Part shown: positions 15,224-24,072 of the stretch, one piece after another | How the letters are laid out: every line of letters begins with the position of its first letter | Numbering within the stretch: the first letter of the stretch is position 1 | From: a virus | Strand: one strand, 5' to 3' | DNA length: 38,333 nucleotides | IMG/VR virus record: IMGVR_UViG_3300048020_000268 | Location: 1 to 38,333 of that record | Translations under genes and position numbers: made by a program | Notes under the pieces: generated by a model | Databases searched by the model: none | Told to the model about the DNA's origin: nothing | Seen by the model: only the letters and a program-made list of their open reading frames with translations

Positions 15224-17727
15224 AAACTGAACTAAGAGAATTGCTTACTCAAAATTTAACTGAGTATGTTGTGAAAGATGTATTGCAAGAAAATTCAATA
15301 CGAAAAGTTATTGGAATATATCCTGGTAGATTTCAACCAGCAGGAGTGCATCACTATAAAACATACAAATGGTTGGATGGTAAGTTTGATAAAGCATATG
15401 TAGCAACTAGTGACAAAACGGATGCCACAAAAAGTCCATTGAATTTCAAGGAAAAGAAAATGGTATGGACAAAGCATGGAGTCCGGAATGTTACAAAAGT
15501 AAAAAATCCATATGTATGTGAAGAAATTTTAAAGAAGTATGATCCAAATACAACGGCAGTCGTTTATATTTTCGGAGAAAAAGATGCGGGTAGATTAAAA
15601 ACAACCAAAGCAGATGGTTCTCCTGCGTATTATCAATCATATGAAAAAAATAAAAATGATTTGAAACCATACGGTGAACATGGATATTTTATTGTAGCAC
15701 CACACGTAAGCATTAAGGTTTTAGGAAAAGAAGTTAGTGGTACTCGTATTCGTGATTTATTAGGAAGTCCTGAACACGACAAAATGACAAAAATTCAAGC
15801 ATTTGAAGAATTGTTTGGTTGGTATGATGAAAAAATATTCAAGTACCTTACAAAGAAATTCAGCACATTGTTTGAAAATGAAGAGTTATTTGAAAGTTTT
15901 TTGCAGAACTATCCAAACTTTACAAAATCAATTTCAACTATATTGAATGAAGTAAGCACAATAGCCGCATCGGGTATTCTGTTGGTTGATGACGGTCCGG
16001 GTTCTTTTTTCCCAAACAAAGTTTACGAAACTGAAAGTGCGGAAAGAGTTCAGCAACTTGGGTATGATCTTTTAGATTATGTAGTGGGTAAAAACGGAGT
16101 AGGTAGAAATGCAGATTATAGAATGTGGAAAGAATACGCAGGACCCGTACCGGCAGTATCTTTTTATCCTGCAGGTGTAACAGACGAAATAACTGCAAAT
16201 AATCAAATTTCAATAGAAAAATCAAAATCAGCACACGAACAATGGGTTGAGGTAATAGATTCTGTTGCTCAAACTTCTGGATATAAATTAGTAGACTTTA
16301 TAGGTTCAGACGCATCTATACGAAAAGTAGATAGGTCCGGAGAAGAAAATGTAGACGGAAATACACTGGATGTTGATGTTGATGAAAAAGAAGATAAAAT
16401 AGAAAAGGGTGTTGAAGGTCAAGTAATCAAAGAAAATCAACTTCTGACGGAAGGAGGTGCAGCGGGACATATGAGCCATCCGTTTGATGATCGTGATTTA
16501 ACGTTTGGTGATTTAAAGGAAATGATTCGTAGATCACTCGCCGGAGAACTAAATGTTGAAAAAGAAGTTACTGAAAAACTTGATGGACAAAATTTAATGT
16601 TTTCTTGGAAAGATGGTGAGTTAGTGGCTGCAAGAAATCAAGGTCATTTAAAAAATGCAGGAGCAGCCGCACCCAATGTAAAAGAATTTTCAAGTATATT
16701 TGCTGATCGTCCTGAGAATATACGTGATGCATTTGTAAGTGCAGTTGAAGATTTGGAAACTGCTATATCTGGTCTTACGGATGCTCAGAAGAATAAAGTA
16801 TTTCGTGAAGGTGAACGTTTTATGAATATAGAGGTAATGACACCTGCTACACAAAATGTTATTCCTCAAAATGCAGATATGTTGGTATTCCACGGAACAC
16901 AGGCATATGATTCCGCAGGAAAACCAGTTAGTGTAGATTCCGAAGGAAATGATATAACAGGTGAACTTAAAGATTCTGCAAGAATGCTTAAAGGTATGTT
17001 GAAACAAATAAATGCAGATGTTCAAAGTCGTTATTCATTGAATGCACCGATTGTGGTGGAACTTCCTAAAAGCAAAACATTTGGAGATTCTTATGCAAAG
17101 TATTCTGCTAAAATAGATAAACTGAAAAATAAATTTAGATTAAAAGACAACGACAAAGTAATGAAGTATCATGATTCTTGGTGGAGAGATTTACTGAACA
17201 AACAACAAACAAAAACTAAAGAGATATTTCCATCAAACGTATACGAAGCACTTATTGGTCGTTGGGCATATAATGATAAGTCTAACAAAATTACTACAAT
17301 TAAAAAAGACTTATCTGATCACCCAAAGTTACTTGCGTGGGTCACTAAGTTTGAAAAAGAAGATATTACAAAACAATTTGAAGAAAATATGTGGCCATTT
17401 CAATTCATCTTTTTGAAATTGGGTGCGGAAGTATTAAAGAATGTAAAAGGATTTGTTGCGGCCGGTGGAAGTGATGATATTGCAAAAGCACTAGATGTTC
17501 ATGTTAAAACATTAGAATCAAAAAAGATTGGTTCTGTTGAATCACCTGATAAGTTTAAGAAAGACATGGAGAAGTTAAATAAAAATCTCAATCGTCTTAA
17601 TTCTATTGGTGGAAGCAACGCAATCGCACCAACAGAAGGTGTTGTATTTCAATATAAAGGTGGAACATATAAACTTACAGGTACATTTGCTCCTATAAAT
17701 CAAATTATGGGTATAATGAGATTTTAA
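15220..17727 (+). CDS. Fusion of cytidylyltransferase-like domain and KxDG (ligase-type) nucleotidyltransferase domain
   Basis: 835 residues from GTG 15220, which overlaps the upstream TGA. Residues 1-24 form an amphipathic helix ending VLQE. Residues about 28-185 are a nucleotidyltransferase of the HIGH/NadM type: IGIYPGRFQPAGVHHYK, with GVHH (42-45) where HxGH is expected, and GTRIRDLLG as the ISSTxxR-like motif. Residues about 190-420 are an unassigned linker region. Residues about 425-835 resemble the DNA/RNA ligase superfamily: K453-L-D-G (motif I), AARNQGHLKN nearby, EGVVF (806-810) and K818 in TYKLTG, near the usual motif IV/V positions. An NAD-related or RNA-repair role is plausible; the substrate is unknown. 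K453 would be the adenylated lysine. Confidence 0.72.
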   Translation: MKTELRELLTQNLTEYVVKDVLQENSIRKVIGIYPGRFQPAGVHHYKTYKWLDGKFDKAYVATSDKTDATKSPLNFKEKKMVWTKHGVRNVTKVKNPYVCEEILKKYDPNTTAVVYIFGEKDAGRLKTTKADGSPAYYQSYEKNKNDLKPYGEHGYFIVAPHVSIKVLGKEVSGTRIRDLLGSPEHDKMTKIQAFEELFGWYDEKIFKYLTKKFSTLFENEELFESFLQNYPNFTKSISTILNEVSTIAASGILLVDDGPGSFFPNKVYETESAERVQQLGYDLLDYVVGKNGVGRNADYRMWKEYAGPVPAVSFYPAGVTDEITANNQISIEKSKSAHEQWVEVIDSVAQTSGYKLVDFIGSDASIRKVDRSGEENVDGNTLDVDVDEKEDKIEKGVEGQVIKENQLLTEGGAAGHMSHPFDDRDLTFGDLKEMIRRSLAGELNVEKEVTEKLDGQNLMFSWKDGELVAARNQGHLKNAGAAAPNVKEFSSIFADRPENIRDAFVSAVEDLETAISGLTDAQKNKVFREGERFMNIEVMTPATQNVIPQNADMLVFHGTQAYDSAGKPVSVDSEGNDITGELKDSARMLKGMLKQINADVQSRYSLNAPIVVELPKSKTFGDSYAKYSAKIDKLKNKFRLKDNDKVMKYHDSWWRDLLNKQQTKTKEIFPSNVYEALIGRWAYNDKSNKITTIKKDLSDHPKLLAWVTKFEKEDITKQFEENMWPFQFIFLKLGAEVLKNVKGFVAAGGSDDIAKALDVHVKTLESKKIGSVESPDKFKKDMEKLNKNLNRLNSIGGSNAIAPTEGVVFQYKGGTYKLTGTFAPINQIMGIMRF

Positions 17728-17729
17728 TC

Positions 17730-18767
17730 ATGGAAGAGAAAAAACTTTCAATTGCAGCCAGAAGAAAACTATCAAGAGCAGCCAAACGAACTGCTAAAAA
17801 ACGTTTACTTAAAAAAAAGTTATTGGCAAAACGAATGAAAACACCTGAAAAGTTAAAAGCATCTGCACAAAAGGCTGCCAAGAATGTTCTTGTAAAAAAA
17901 ATTACAGGAGGGAAGTCGTATTCAGATTTAAGTATTACTCAAAAACAGACAATTGATAATAAACTAAAACCAGCAATAATCGCAAAGGTCGCCAGAAAGA
18001 TGTTACCAAAAATAAAAGCAAAAGAAAAAGAACGACTCAAACGAGTTAGAGCAAATACAAATACGGTGCAGGAAAATAAACACGGAGTTTTGACTTTAAA
18101 AGTAAATGGATCACATCCAGAAGTATCTGCACATTATGAAGATGGGAAACTAAAACCATATATCTTTAAAACAAGAGAAGACGCAAAAAAACATTGTAAG
18201 AAAGTTGGAGGAAAACCATTTGAGTCATTTGAAACTGGTAGGTTCTATGTAGAGTTTACAAAAATAGACGGACCAATAAATGAAAAATCTGTGTCAAAAT
18301 CTCAACAAAGATTATTTGGAATGGTTCACGCATATAACAAAGGTGAGTTAAAAAAGTCTGATGTGGATGGTGGTTTATATTCTAAGATTAAAAAAATAGC
18401 AAACGGAATGACAAAAAAGGATACAAAGAAAATGGCAAAAACTGATCACGATGATTTACCTGAAAAAGTTCCAACGAATGAAAGTAAAGAAAACCAAGAA
18501 AATTTAAAAGATTTAAAAGCAATACTCGATGTTGCTAAAATGCTAAGTGATAAAAGTCCATATTTTAAAGGTCGTGGTAGCAAAAAAGAATATATTAAAA
18601 TGCTTGTTCACAAAATACAAAAGTTGTCCGAGTCAAAAAAGCAAAAGTTATTAACCAAGATGGACGCATATAAAAAAGTTCGTAAAACAACTATGCCAAA
18701 AAGTATTCCTATGAAAAACAAAAAGGCATATGACAGAAAAGACTTTAAACGAGGTAAATATGATTAA
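17730..18767 (+). CDS. Very basic protein with DUF3008-like segment
   Basis: 345 residues, starting two bases after the previous stop. Residues 1-108 are extremely Lys/Arg/Ala-rich (RRKLSRAAKRTAKKRLLKKK), like a histone-tail or DNA-condensing segment. Residues 115-180 are a small alpha/beta region (GVLTLKVNGSHPEVSAHYED). Residues 188-247 match from memory the DUF3008 pattern: SKSQQRLFGMVHAYNKGE, then ANGMTKKDTKKMAKTDHDDL ending PEKV. That domain is widespread in phage head-region proteins but has no known activity. The C-terminus is again basic. DNA binding, possibly as a packaged internal protein, is inferred from charge. The stop overlaps the next gene (ATGATTAA). Confidence 0.65.
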   Translation: MEEKKLSIAARRKLSRAAKRTAKKRLLKKKLLAKRMKTPEKLKASAQKAAKNVLVKKITGGKSYSDLSITQKQTIDNKLKPAIIAKVARKMLPKIKAKEKERLKRVRANTNTVQENKHGVLTLKVNGSHPEVSAHYEDGKLKPYIFKTREDAKKHCKKVGGKPFESFETGRFYVEFTKIDGPINEKSVSKSQQRLFGMVHAYNKGELKKSDVDGGLYSKIKKIANGMTKKDTKKMAKTDHDDLPEKVPTNESKENQENLKDLKAILDVAKMLSDKSPYFKGRGSKKEYIKMLVHKIQKLSESKKQKLLTKMDAYKKVRKTTMPKSIPMKNKKAYDRKDFKRGKYD

Positions 18768-19161
18768 GTTAAATGGAAACATTTATCTAAAGGCAAACGA
18801 ATTAGAAAAATATATAAACGAAGTTGCAAAACGATTTAAAACTTCGCACCGTGCAATATTACCCCAACAAATTACATATCTTGATAAAGAATTTGTTGAT
18901 AGTATAAAAGAAGAAGAGAAAAACTTGTGTTTATCTATTGTCTTTTTATATGGGTATGGAGAGGATCATGCTCCTTTAAAAAAAATAATACAAGGAATAC
19001 ACGACAGATTTAGAAAAGAAAATGAGTGTTGTGAAAAATTATACTTTATGCAATACGACTTAACAGATACTCAACGTAAGAAATATAGAACTCAATACGA
19101 GAACTTTTTAATAAATGTTTTTTTGAATGAGTGTATTAGAAAATTAGAAATACTATCATAG
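18760..19161 (+). CDS. Hypothetical protein
   Basis: 133 residues from ATG 18760. An upstream in-frame start at 18730 lies inside the previous gene; 18760 is preferred because GAGG (18751-18754) precedes it and it overlaps the upstream stop. The protein is helical and charged, with a Cys pair (ENECCEKLYFMQYD) and an aromatic C-terminal helix (YENFLINVFLNECIRKLEIL). No motif or family recognised. It is the last gene of the 13.3-19.2 kb run, just before a separately promoted gene. Confidence 0.6.
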   Translation: MIKLNGNIYLKANELEKYINEVAKRFKTSHRAILPQQITYLDKEFVDSIKEEEKNLCLSIVFLYGYGEDHAPLKKIIQGIHDRFRKENECCEKLYFMQYDLTDTQRKKYRTQYENFLINVFLNECIRKLEILS

Positions 19162-19164
19162 TAT

Positions 19165-19193
19165 TTGACAAAAAATAAAAAATATGGAATAAT
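19165..19193 (+). promoter_or_regulatory. Sigma70-like promoter TTGACA-17-AATAAT
   Basis: TTGACA at 19165-19170, 17-base spacer, AATAAT at 19188-19193 (five of six bases of the -10 consensus). Predicted initiation near 19200 would leave almost no leader before ATG 19202. It differs from the A/T box used at other unit starts. Confidence 0.5.
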
Positions 19194-19201
19194 AATAGGT
19201 T

Positions 19202-19828
19202 ATGGCAAAAATGGATAAAGATGACTTGAAGTATGTGATAAAAAGATCACGTAAATTGTTTAAAGGTGAAGAACTTCCCAAAGTACATGGATACGAGGGA
19301 GAGGTTGAGGAACTTGTAATCCGACAACCAGGTGAAGTTTGGACAGATAAAGCTGGAAAAGAATGGAAACAAGTTGGTTCTAATTCAAAGGTTAGAACAG
19401 AAACTTTAATGGATAAGGTCCGAAAGTCTTTAAGAGAAGCACCGAATTGTCCTAAGAAAATGTGTACGGTTGATCCAACTAAAAACCTAGACAAAAGAAT
19501 GCTTGCTATGAAAGGTATGTGTTTTGATTGTGTTCAAGAATACGAACAAAAACTAAAGGATGAAGGTAAGTACGAAGCATATGAAAAAAAGACTATGCTT
19601 GAAAATGAACTTAGTTTTCTGTTAGACACCAAAACAAAATTGGTGGAATCAAAAGAGCATATTACAAACGATCCCGAGTTTTTAAATGAAGATGGTTCAC
19701 TTGAGCAGTGGAATCTTCCAAATAAACAGCAAGTTATGGGTGATTTGGAAAAAGATTTAGAAGAACTTGAAAATCGTTTAAAAGAAGTTGAAGAGAATTT
19801 AGAAGAATATGTGGATATGACTTTTTAA
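19202..19828 (+). CDS. Zinc-finger/coiled-coil protein upstream of the terminase (possible small terminase)
   Basis: 208 residues. A four-cysteine cluster, C83-x4-C88 (NCPKKMC) and C107-x2-C110 (GMCFDC), looks like a zinc-binding knuckle. Residues about 112-205 are a long acidic coiled coil (QQVMGDLEKDLEELENRLKE). The gene sits directly before gp17, where T4 has gp16, the small terminase. gp16 is also coiled-coil-rich but has no zinc finger, so the assignment is only positional. The gene has its own sigma70-like promoter and a strong terminator, so it forms a one-gene unit. Alternative: a DNA-binding regulator. Confidence 0.6.
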   Translation: MAKMDKDDLKYVIKRSRKLFKGEELPKVHGYEGEVEELVIRQPGEVWTDKAGKEWKQVGSNSKVRTETLMDKVRKSLREAPNCPKKMCTVDPTKNLDKRMLAMKGMCFDCVQEYEQKLKDEGKYEAYEKKTMLENELSFLLDTKTKLVESKEHITNDPEFLNEDGSLEQWNLPNKQQVMGDLEKDLEELENRLKEVEENLEEYVDMTF

Positions 19829-19858
19829 AAGTTTCAAGGTATCCTTGAAACTTTTTTA
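19827..19858 (+). terminator. Strong intrinsic terminator
   Basis: Perfect stem AAAAGTTTCAAGG / CCTTGAAACTTTT around a TAT loop, running into TTTTTT. It overlaps the stop codon of the zinc-finger gene and separates it from the terminase unit. Confidence 0.9.
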
Positions 19859-19882
19859 TATTATAGAAAATTAAATACATAT

Positions 19883-19891
19883 ATATTTATT
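19883..19891 (+). promoter_or_regulatory. ATATTTATT box before terminase gene
   Basis: ATATTTATT directly follows the terminator region and ends four bases before ATG 19896; no Shine-Dalgarno intervenes. Its position after a terminator makes a promoter function likely. Confidence 0.45.
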
Positions 19892-19895
19892 CTTA

Positions 19896-21497
19896 ATGGC
19901 AGGTAATCAAAAAGTTCCATTAAGGGAAATAATAAAACAGGAGTATACGGAGTGTTTAAAATCACCGTCATACTTCATGAAAAAATACTGCAAGATTCAG
20001 CACCCAACTTTGGGTACGATTCCATTTGCACTGTATGACTTTCAGGCAAAAACTCTTGAAAGTTTTCGTGACGAACAATTTAATATTGTTTTAAAAGCAA
20101 GACAAATGGGAATATCCACCCTTGTATCAGGATACGCATTGTGGTTGATGACCTTTTTTACAGATAAAAGTATTCTTTGTATTGCTATCAATCAAGAAAC
20201 TGCAAAAAACATTGTTACAAAAGTAACTCATATGTCTGAACATCTACCGAGTTGGTTGCGAAGTGAGTGTACAGAAAAAAACAAACTTAGTATGCGTTTT
20301 AAAAACGGAAGTAATATTCGTGCAGCCTCAAGTAGTGTAGATGCTTCTCGTTCGTCATCATTGAGTTTACTTATCGTGGACGAGTGTGCGTTTATTACAA
20401 ACATGGAAGATATATGGACTGCGTCACAATCTACAATTACAACTGGTGGTCGTTCTATTCTGTTATCAACTCCGAATGGTATCGGTAACTTTTTCCACAA
20501 AACTTGGGTTGGTACTATGGATGGATCAAATGACTTTAATCCAATTAATTTGCATTGGTCATTGCATCCTGATCGTGATCAAAAGTGGAGAGACCTACAA
20601 ACCAAAGTTCTTGGTGAAAAAGACGCAGCCCAAGAGTGTGATTGTGACTTTATCAGTAGTGGTCGTTCGGTTGTGGATGCTAGTTTAATTGAATGGTACA
20701 AATCCACAATGATGAAGGAACCTGTTGAAAAACGAGGTGCAAACAAAGAATATTGGATATGGGAATATCCAAATCATAACAAAGATTATGTTGTGGCTGC
20801 TGATGTTGCAAGAGGAGACGGAAAGGATAAAAGTGCATTTCATGTATTTGATGTAGAAAACGTAAGACAGGTGGCTGAATTTAAAGGAGAAATAGAAACA
20901 AAAGATTTCGGCAATTTACTTGTTGCAGTAGCAAGTGAATTTAATGGAGCATTGTTGGTGGTAGAAAATGCAAATATTGGGTGGGCTGTGTTGCAACAAA
21001 TAATAGATAAAGGATATAATAATCTTTATTACACACAAAGAGATTACCAATATATAGACGAATTTACTCAACATACAAACAAATTGAACAGAATGGAAAA
21101 GAAGCAGGTTCCTGGTTTCACTACATCGATGAAAACACGTCCACTTATCATTAGTAAAATGGAAACATATGTCCGTGAAAAAGAACTTGAACTTGTATCA
21201 GAAAGAACTATTGAAGAATTATTCACATTTGTTTGGAATGGTCAACGTGCAGAGGCAATGCAAGGATATAATGACGATTTGGTAATAAGTTTGTGTATTG
21301 CTCTGTGGGTTCGTGATACTGCTCTAAGATTTAGATCAGAGAATATTGAAACTCAAAAAAGTTTATTTGACTATATGGGCAGTACGACAAATATGGATGC
21401 AGGACAAGCATTTTTAAATTCTGGTTTAAAGACCAATCCATATGAAATGAAAAATCCCCACGGAGGAAGTGAAAGTTTAGATTGGCTACTTAAATAA
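19896..21497 (+). CDS. Terminase large subunit, gp17-like
   Basis: 533 residues; T4 gp17 is 610. The N-terminal ATPase has a Walker A variant RQMGIST (69-75), Walker B LLIVDE (158-163) and coupling motif STPNG (191-195). The C-terminal nuclease of RNase H fold has D303 (VVAADVARGDG), an acid in VVENANIG, and a final acid pair in GYNDDLVIS. It is the motor that pumps and cuts concatemeric DNA at the portal (gp20), whose gene follows after one lipoprotein gene. ATG 19896 has no Shine-Dalgarno; an ATATTTATT box sits four bases upstream. The family assignment is firm. Confidence 0.96.
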   Translation: MAGNQKVPLREIIKQEYTECLKSPSYFMKKYCKIQHPTLGTIPFALYDFQAKTLESFRDEQFNIVLKARQMGISTLVSGYALWLMTFFTDKSILCIAINQETAKNIVTKVTHMSEHLPSWLRSECTEKNKLSMRFKNGSNIRAASSSVDASRSSSLSLLIVDECAFITNMEDIWTASQSTITTGGRSILLSTPNGIGNFFHKTWVGTMDGSNDFNPINLHWSLHPDRDQKWRDLQTKVLGEKDAAQECDCDFISSGRSVVDASLIEWYKSTMMKEPVEKRGANKEYWIWEYPNHNKDYVVAADVARGDGKDKSAFHVFDVENVRQVAEFKGEIETKDFGNLLVAVASEFNGALLVVENANIGWAVLQQIIDKGYNNLYYTQRDYQYIDEFTQHTNKLNRMEKKQVPGFTTSMKTRPLIISKMETYVREKELELVSERTIEELFTFVWNGQRAEAMQGYNDDLVISLCIALWVRDTALRFRSENIETQKSLFDYMGSTTNMDAGQAFLNSGLKTNPYEMKNPHGGSESLDWLLK

Positions 21498-21514
21498 CAA
21501 AACGGAGAAAACAA

Positions 21515-22123
21515 ATGAAGATAACGCAAAATATACTCATAACAATATGCTTATTATTTTTTACAGGAGGTTGTGCAACTCAATCTTTATTACCAACACA
21601 GGGGGTATATACTGAATCATCGTTTGAGACATACACTCAAGTTGAAGGTGTAGTTGAAAAAATAGTTCTAGGTGAAACAAAGTATTCTGACTTAGTTAAA
21701 ATGGGACTAGACTTGGAAAATATTCCAAATGTAAAACGACTTACTTATCTCGATGTCATGAGTAAATTTAAATTAGATAGTCCGTCGAGATATACGTTAT
21801 TTAATAAGATTGAGTTACCTGCGGGTGTTCTTAAAATGCTGGCTGCACGTGAAGATGGACTTGCATACGAAATTAATTTAGAAAGGATTAAAAATAAACG
21901 AGAAGGAAGTGTCATTTTAGATATACTAAACTTTAGAAAAAATGTACATACAACTGGTTGGAAGATAAGTGTTTTGATATTAATTGTAGATGACACAGTA
22001 GAATATGTATTGTATTCTGGTGAGAAGAATATTGATACTTTAAAACGAGAACGAAATCCTTTGGGTCCGTTTCAAGGATTTGATGGAGGTGACATCATTG
22101 GTGCGGCTAGTGATTTAAAGTAA
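21515..22123 (+). CDS. Lipoprotein of bacterial type, possible superinfection-exclusion moron
   Basis: 202 residues with a good Shine-Dalgarno (GGAG 21503-21506). The N-terminus is a lipoprotein signal: MKI, hydrophobic run NILITICLLFF, and lipobox TGGC with C20 as the lipidated residue. Ala at +2 predicts outer-membrane sorting in a Gram-negative cell. The mature part has VVEKIVLGETKYSDLVKMG, PNVKRLTYLDVMSKF and TTGWKISVLILIVDD, and resembles from memory a family of proteobacterial lipoproteins; this is uncertain. It lies between gp17 and gp20, where T4-like phages normally have no such gene. It may alter the envelope of the infected cell, for example to exclude other phages. Confidence 0.68.
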   Translation: MKITQNILITICLLFFTGGCATQSLLPTQGVYTESSFETYTQVEGVVEKIVLGETKYSDLVKMGLDLENIPNVKRLTYLDVMSKFKLDSPSRYTLFNKIELPAGVLKMLAAREDGLAYEINLERIKNKREGSVILDILNFRKNVHTTGWKISVLILIVDDTVEYVLYSGEKNIDTLKRERNPLGPFQGFDGGDIIGAASDLK

Positions 22124-22134
22124 TATATATTAGA

Positions 22135-22163
22135 TTGACATATATGTATATATTTAATAGAAT
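22135..22163 (+). promoter_or_regulatory. Sigma70-like promoter TTGACA-17-TAGAAT
   Basis: TTGACA at 22135-22140, exactly 17 bases, TAGAAT at 22158-22163, then a 22-base stretch to ATG 22186 containing the Shine-Dalgarno AAGG (22175-22178). A well-formed host-type promoter ahead of a late gene. An overlapping ATATTTA run (22150-22156) is also present. Confidence 0.55.
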
Positions 22164-22185
22164 TTATCATTTATAAGGTTACACA

Positions 22186-24009
22186 ATGGCAGACCCTAAA
22201 CAGAACAAATTATTTGGAGCATTAAAACGACTTTTTTCAAGTGGAGTTATTGTACGAAATGTCGGTGGAAAAAAACTAAAAGTAGCAGACACCGATAATT
22301 TACAGTATTCAAAAAAAACAAGAGACAAATATGATCGTATGCATACTTTGTATAGTGATTATGCAAACGGATTCAATAATATAGGATTTCAGACTGCACG
22401 ACTTGAATTGTTTAGTGATTATGAAGTAATGGACACCGATCCAATTATTTCAAGTGCATTGGATATTTATGCAGACGAATCTACTACACGCAGTGAGTTT
22501 GGTGAAATACTAAAAATATCAAGTAATGATTCAAATGTTAAAGGTATTCTTGAAAATTTATTTTACGATATATTAAATGTAGAGTTTAATTTATGGGGTT
22601 GGATTCGTAATATGTGCAAGTATGGTGATTTTTATCTTCATCTTGAAATTGAACCTGAGTATGGTGTGTTAAATGTCAAACCTGTTTCAACATATGAAAT
22701 GACACGAATTGAGGATATGGATCCTGATAATCCACAATTAGTAATGTTTAAACAAGAAGGTCAGTATCGTGCAAATTACGAAAACTATGAAATAGCACAC
22801 TTTAGATTGCTCGGAGATACAAATTATCTTCCTTATGGAAAAAGTATGGTTGAGGCTGCTAGACGAACATGGAAGCAACTTCAACTCATGGAAGATGCTA
22901 TGCTTATTCATAGAATAATGAGAGCACCTGAAAAAAGAATGTTTTATATTGATATCGGTAATATTCCACCAAACGAAGTTGATAACTTTATGCAAAAGGT
23001 TATTAATAAAATGAAAAAAGTTCCGTTTGTTGACGAAAAGACAGGAGATTATAATCTAAAGTTTAATTTGCAAAACATGACTGAGGACTTCTTTATGCCT
23101 GTTCGTGGTGGTGATAGTGGAACTCGTATTGAAAATTTAGGTGCAATGACCTACGATGGAACGGAAGATATTGAGTATGTTAAAAATAAGATGATGGCTG
23201 CACTTAAAATACCAAAAGCATTTTTAGGATACGAAGAAGGTATAACTGGTAAAGCAACATTGGCTGCCGAAGACATTAGATTTGCAAGAACAATTGAGAG
23301 ATTACAGAGAATCACGATAAGTGAGTTGACAAAGATTGCAATAGTTCATCTTTATTCACAGGGTTACACAGATGCCAAATTAGTTGATTTTAATTTAAAA
23401 TTGACCAACCCTTCTACAATTTTTGAAGAAGAACGTGTAAGAATATTGTCAGAGAAATTATCTACTGCACGTGATATGGTTGATGCAAAAATGTTTTCAA
23501 AAGATTGGGTCTATGATAAAATATTTGGTCTTGCAGAAGACGAGGTTAATGAAATTAGAAGTAACTTTGTGGACGATGCAAAGGAATTTTTCCGACTTGA
23601 AAGTATTCAAAATGAAGGAAATGACCCGGCTGACCCAACTCAAAATCAGACAGATACAGAAGATGATGGGTGGGGTTTTGGTAAACTTAGTGACGAAGAA
23701 AAGCAAGAAAAAATACATCAACGTGAAAAAGACGAAAACAAAAGAAAGAATGACGGAAAAAAATACGATCATCCGGATGATAAACCAATGGGCCGTGATA
23801 GACTCGGTGCGGATGAAAGACGGAATTCTGGACGAGATTGGGGTGATAGTCCTCTAAAACTTGAAGCAGATTTGCAAAAGTTAGATTCTTTCTTGAAAAC
23901 TTCTAAAAAAAGTGAAACAAAAATTGCAAAGTTATTAACAGAAAGTGAAGAAAAATCAAAAGATGATAATAGCAATTTTTTAGGTGAAGATAATTTAATT
24001 GAAAAATAA
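22186..24009 (+). CDS. Portal protein, gp20-like
   Basis: 607 residues; T4 gp20 is 524. Recognisable T4-type portal segments include DTDPIISSALDIYADEST near residue 85, LPYGKSMVEAARRTWKQL near 225, and KNKMMAALKIPKAFLGYEE near 335. These belong to the wing, stem and clip of the dodecameric portal through which DNA enters and leaves the head. The C-terminal hundred residues are very charged and poorly conserved (LSDEEKQEKIHQREKDE), ending in an acidic tail; this accounts for the extra length. The start is supported by AAGG seven bases upstream and a sigma70-like promoter. It is followed by core/head genes, as in T4. Confidence 0.95.
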   Translation: MADPKQNKLFGALKRLFSSGVIVRNVGGKKLKVADTDNLQYSKKTRDKYDRMHTLYSDYANGFNNIGFQTARLELFSDYEVMDTDPIISSALDIYADESTTRSEFGEILKISSNDSNVKGILENLFYDILNVEFNLWGWIRNMCKYGDFYLHLEIEPEYGVLNVKPVSTYEMTRIEDMDPDNPQLVMFKQEGQYRANYENYEIAHFRLLGDTNYLPYGKSMVEAARRTWKQLQLMEDAMLIHRIMRAPEKRMFYIDIGNIPPNEVDNFMQKVINKMKKVPFVDEKTGDYNLKFNLQNMTEDFFMPVRGGDSGTRIENLGAMTYDGTEDIEYVKNKMMAALKIPKAFLGYEEGITGKATLAAEDIRFARTIERLQRITISELTKIAIVHLYSQGYTDAKLVDFNLKLTNPSTIFEEERVRILSEKLSTARDMVDAKMFSKDWVYDKIFGLAEDEVNEIRSNFVDDAKEFFRLESIQNEGNDPADPTQNQTDTEDDGWGFGKLSDEEKQEKIHQREKDENKRKNDGKKYDHPDDKPMGRDRLGADERRNSGRDWGDSPLKLEADLQKLDSFLKTSKKSETKIAKLLTESEEKSKDDNSNFLGEDNLIEK

Positions 24010-24027
24010 TTAGGTAAAATCTATTTT

Positions 24028-24042
24028 ATATTTATATTTATA
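24028..24042 (+). promoter_or_regulatory. Double ATATTTATA box
   Basis: Two overlapping copies of ATATTTATA (24028-24036 and 24034-24042) in the 63-base gap between the portal gene and the GTG at 24073. They leave a leader of about 25-30 bases. Candidate late promoter. Confidence 0.45.
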
Positions 24043-24072
24043 GTCATATATATATTAAGACACTACATCGAT

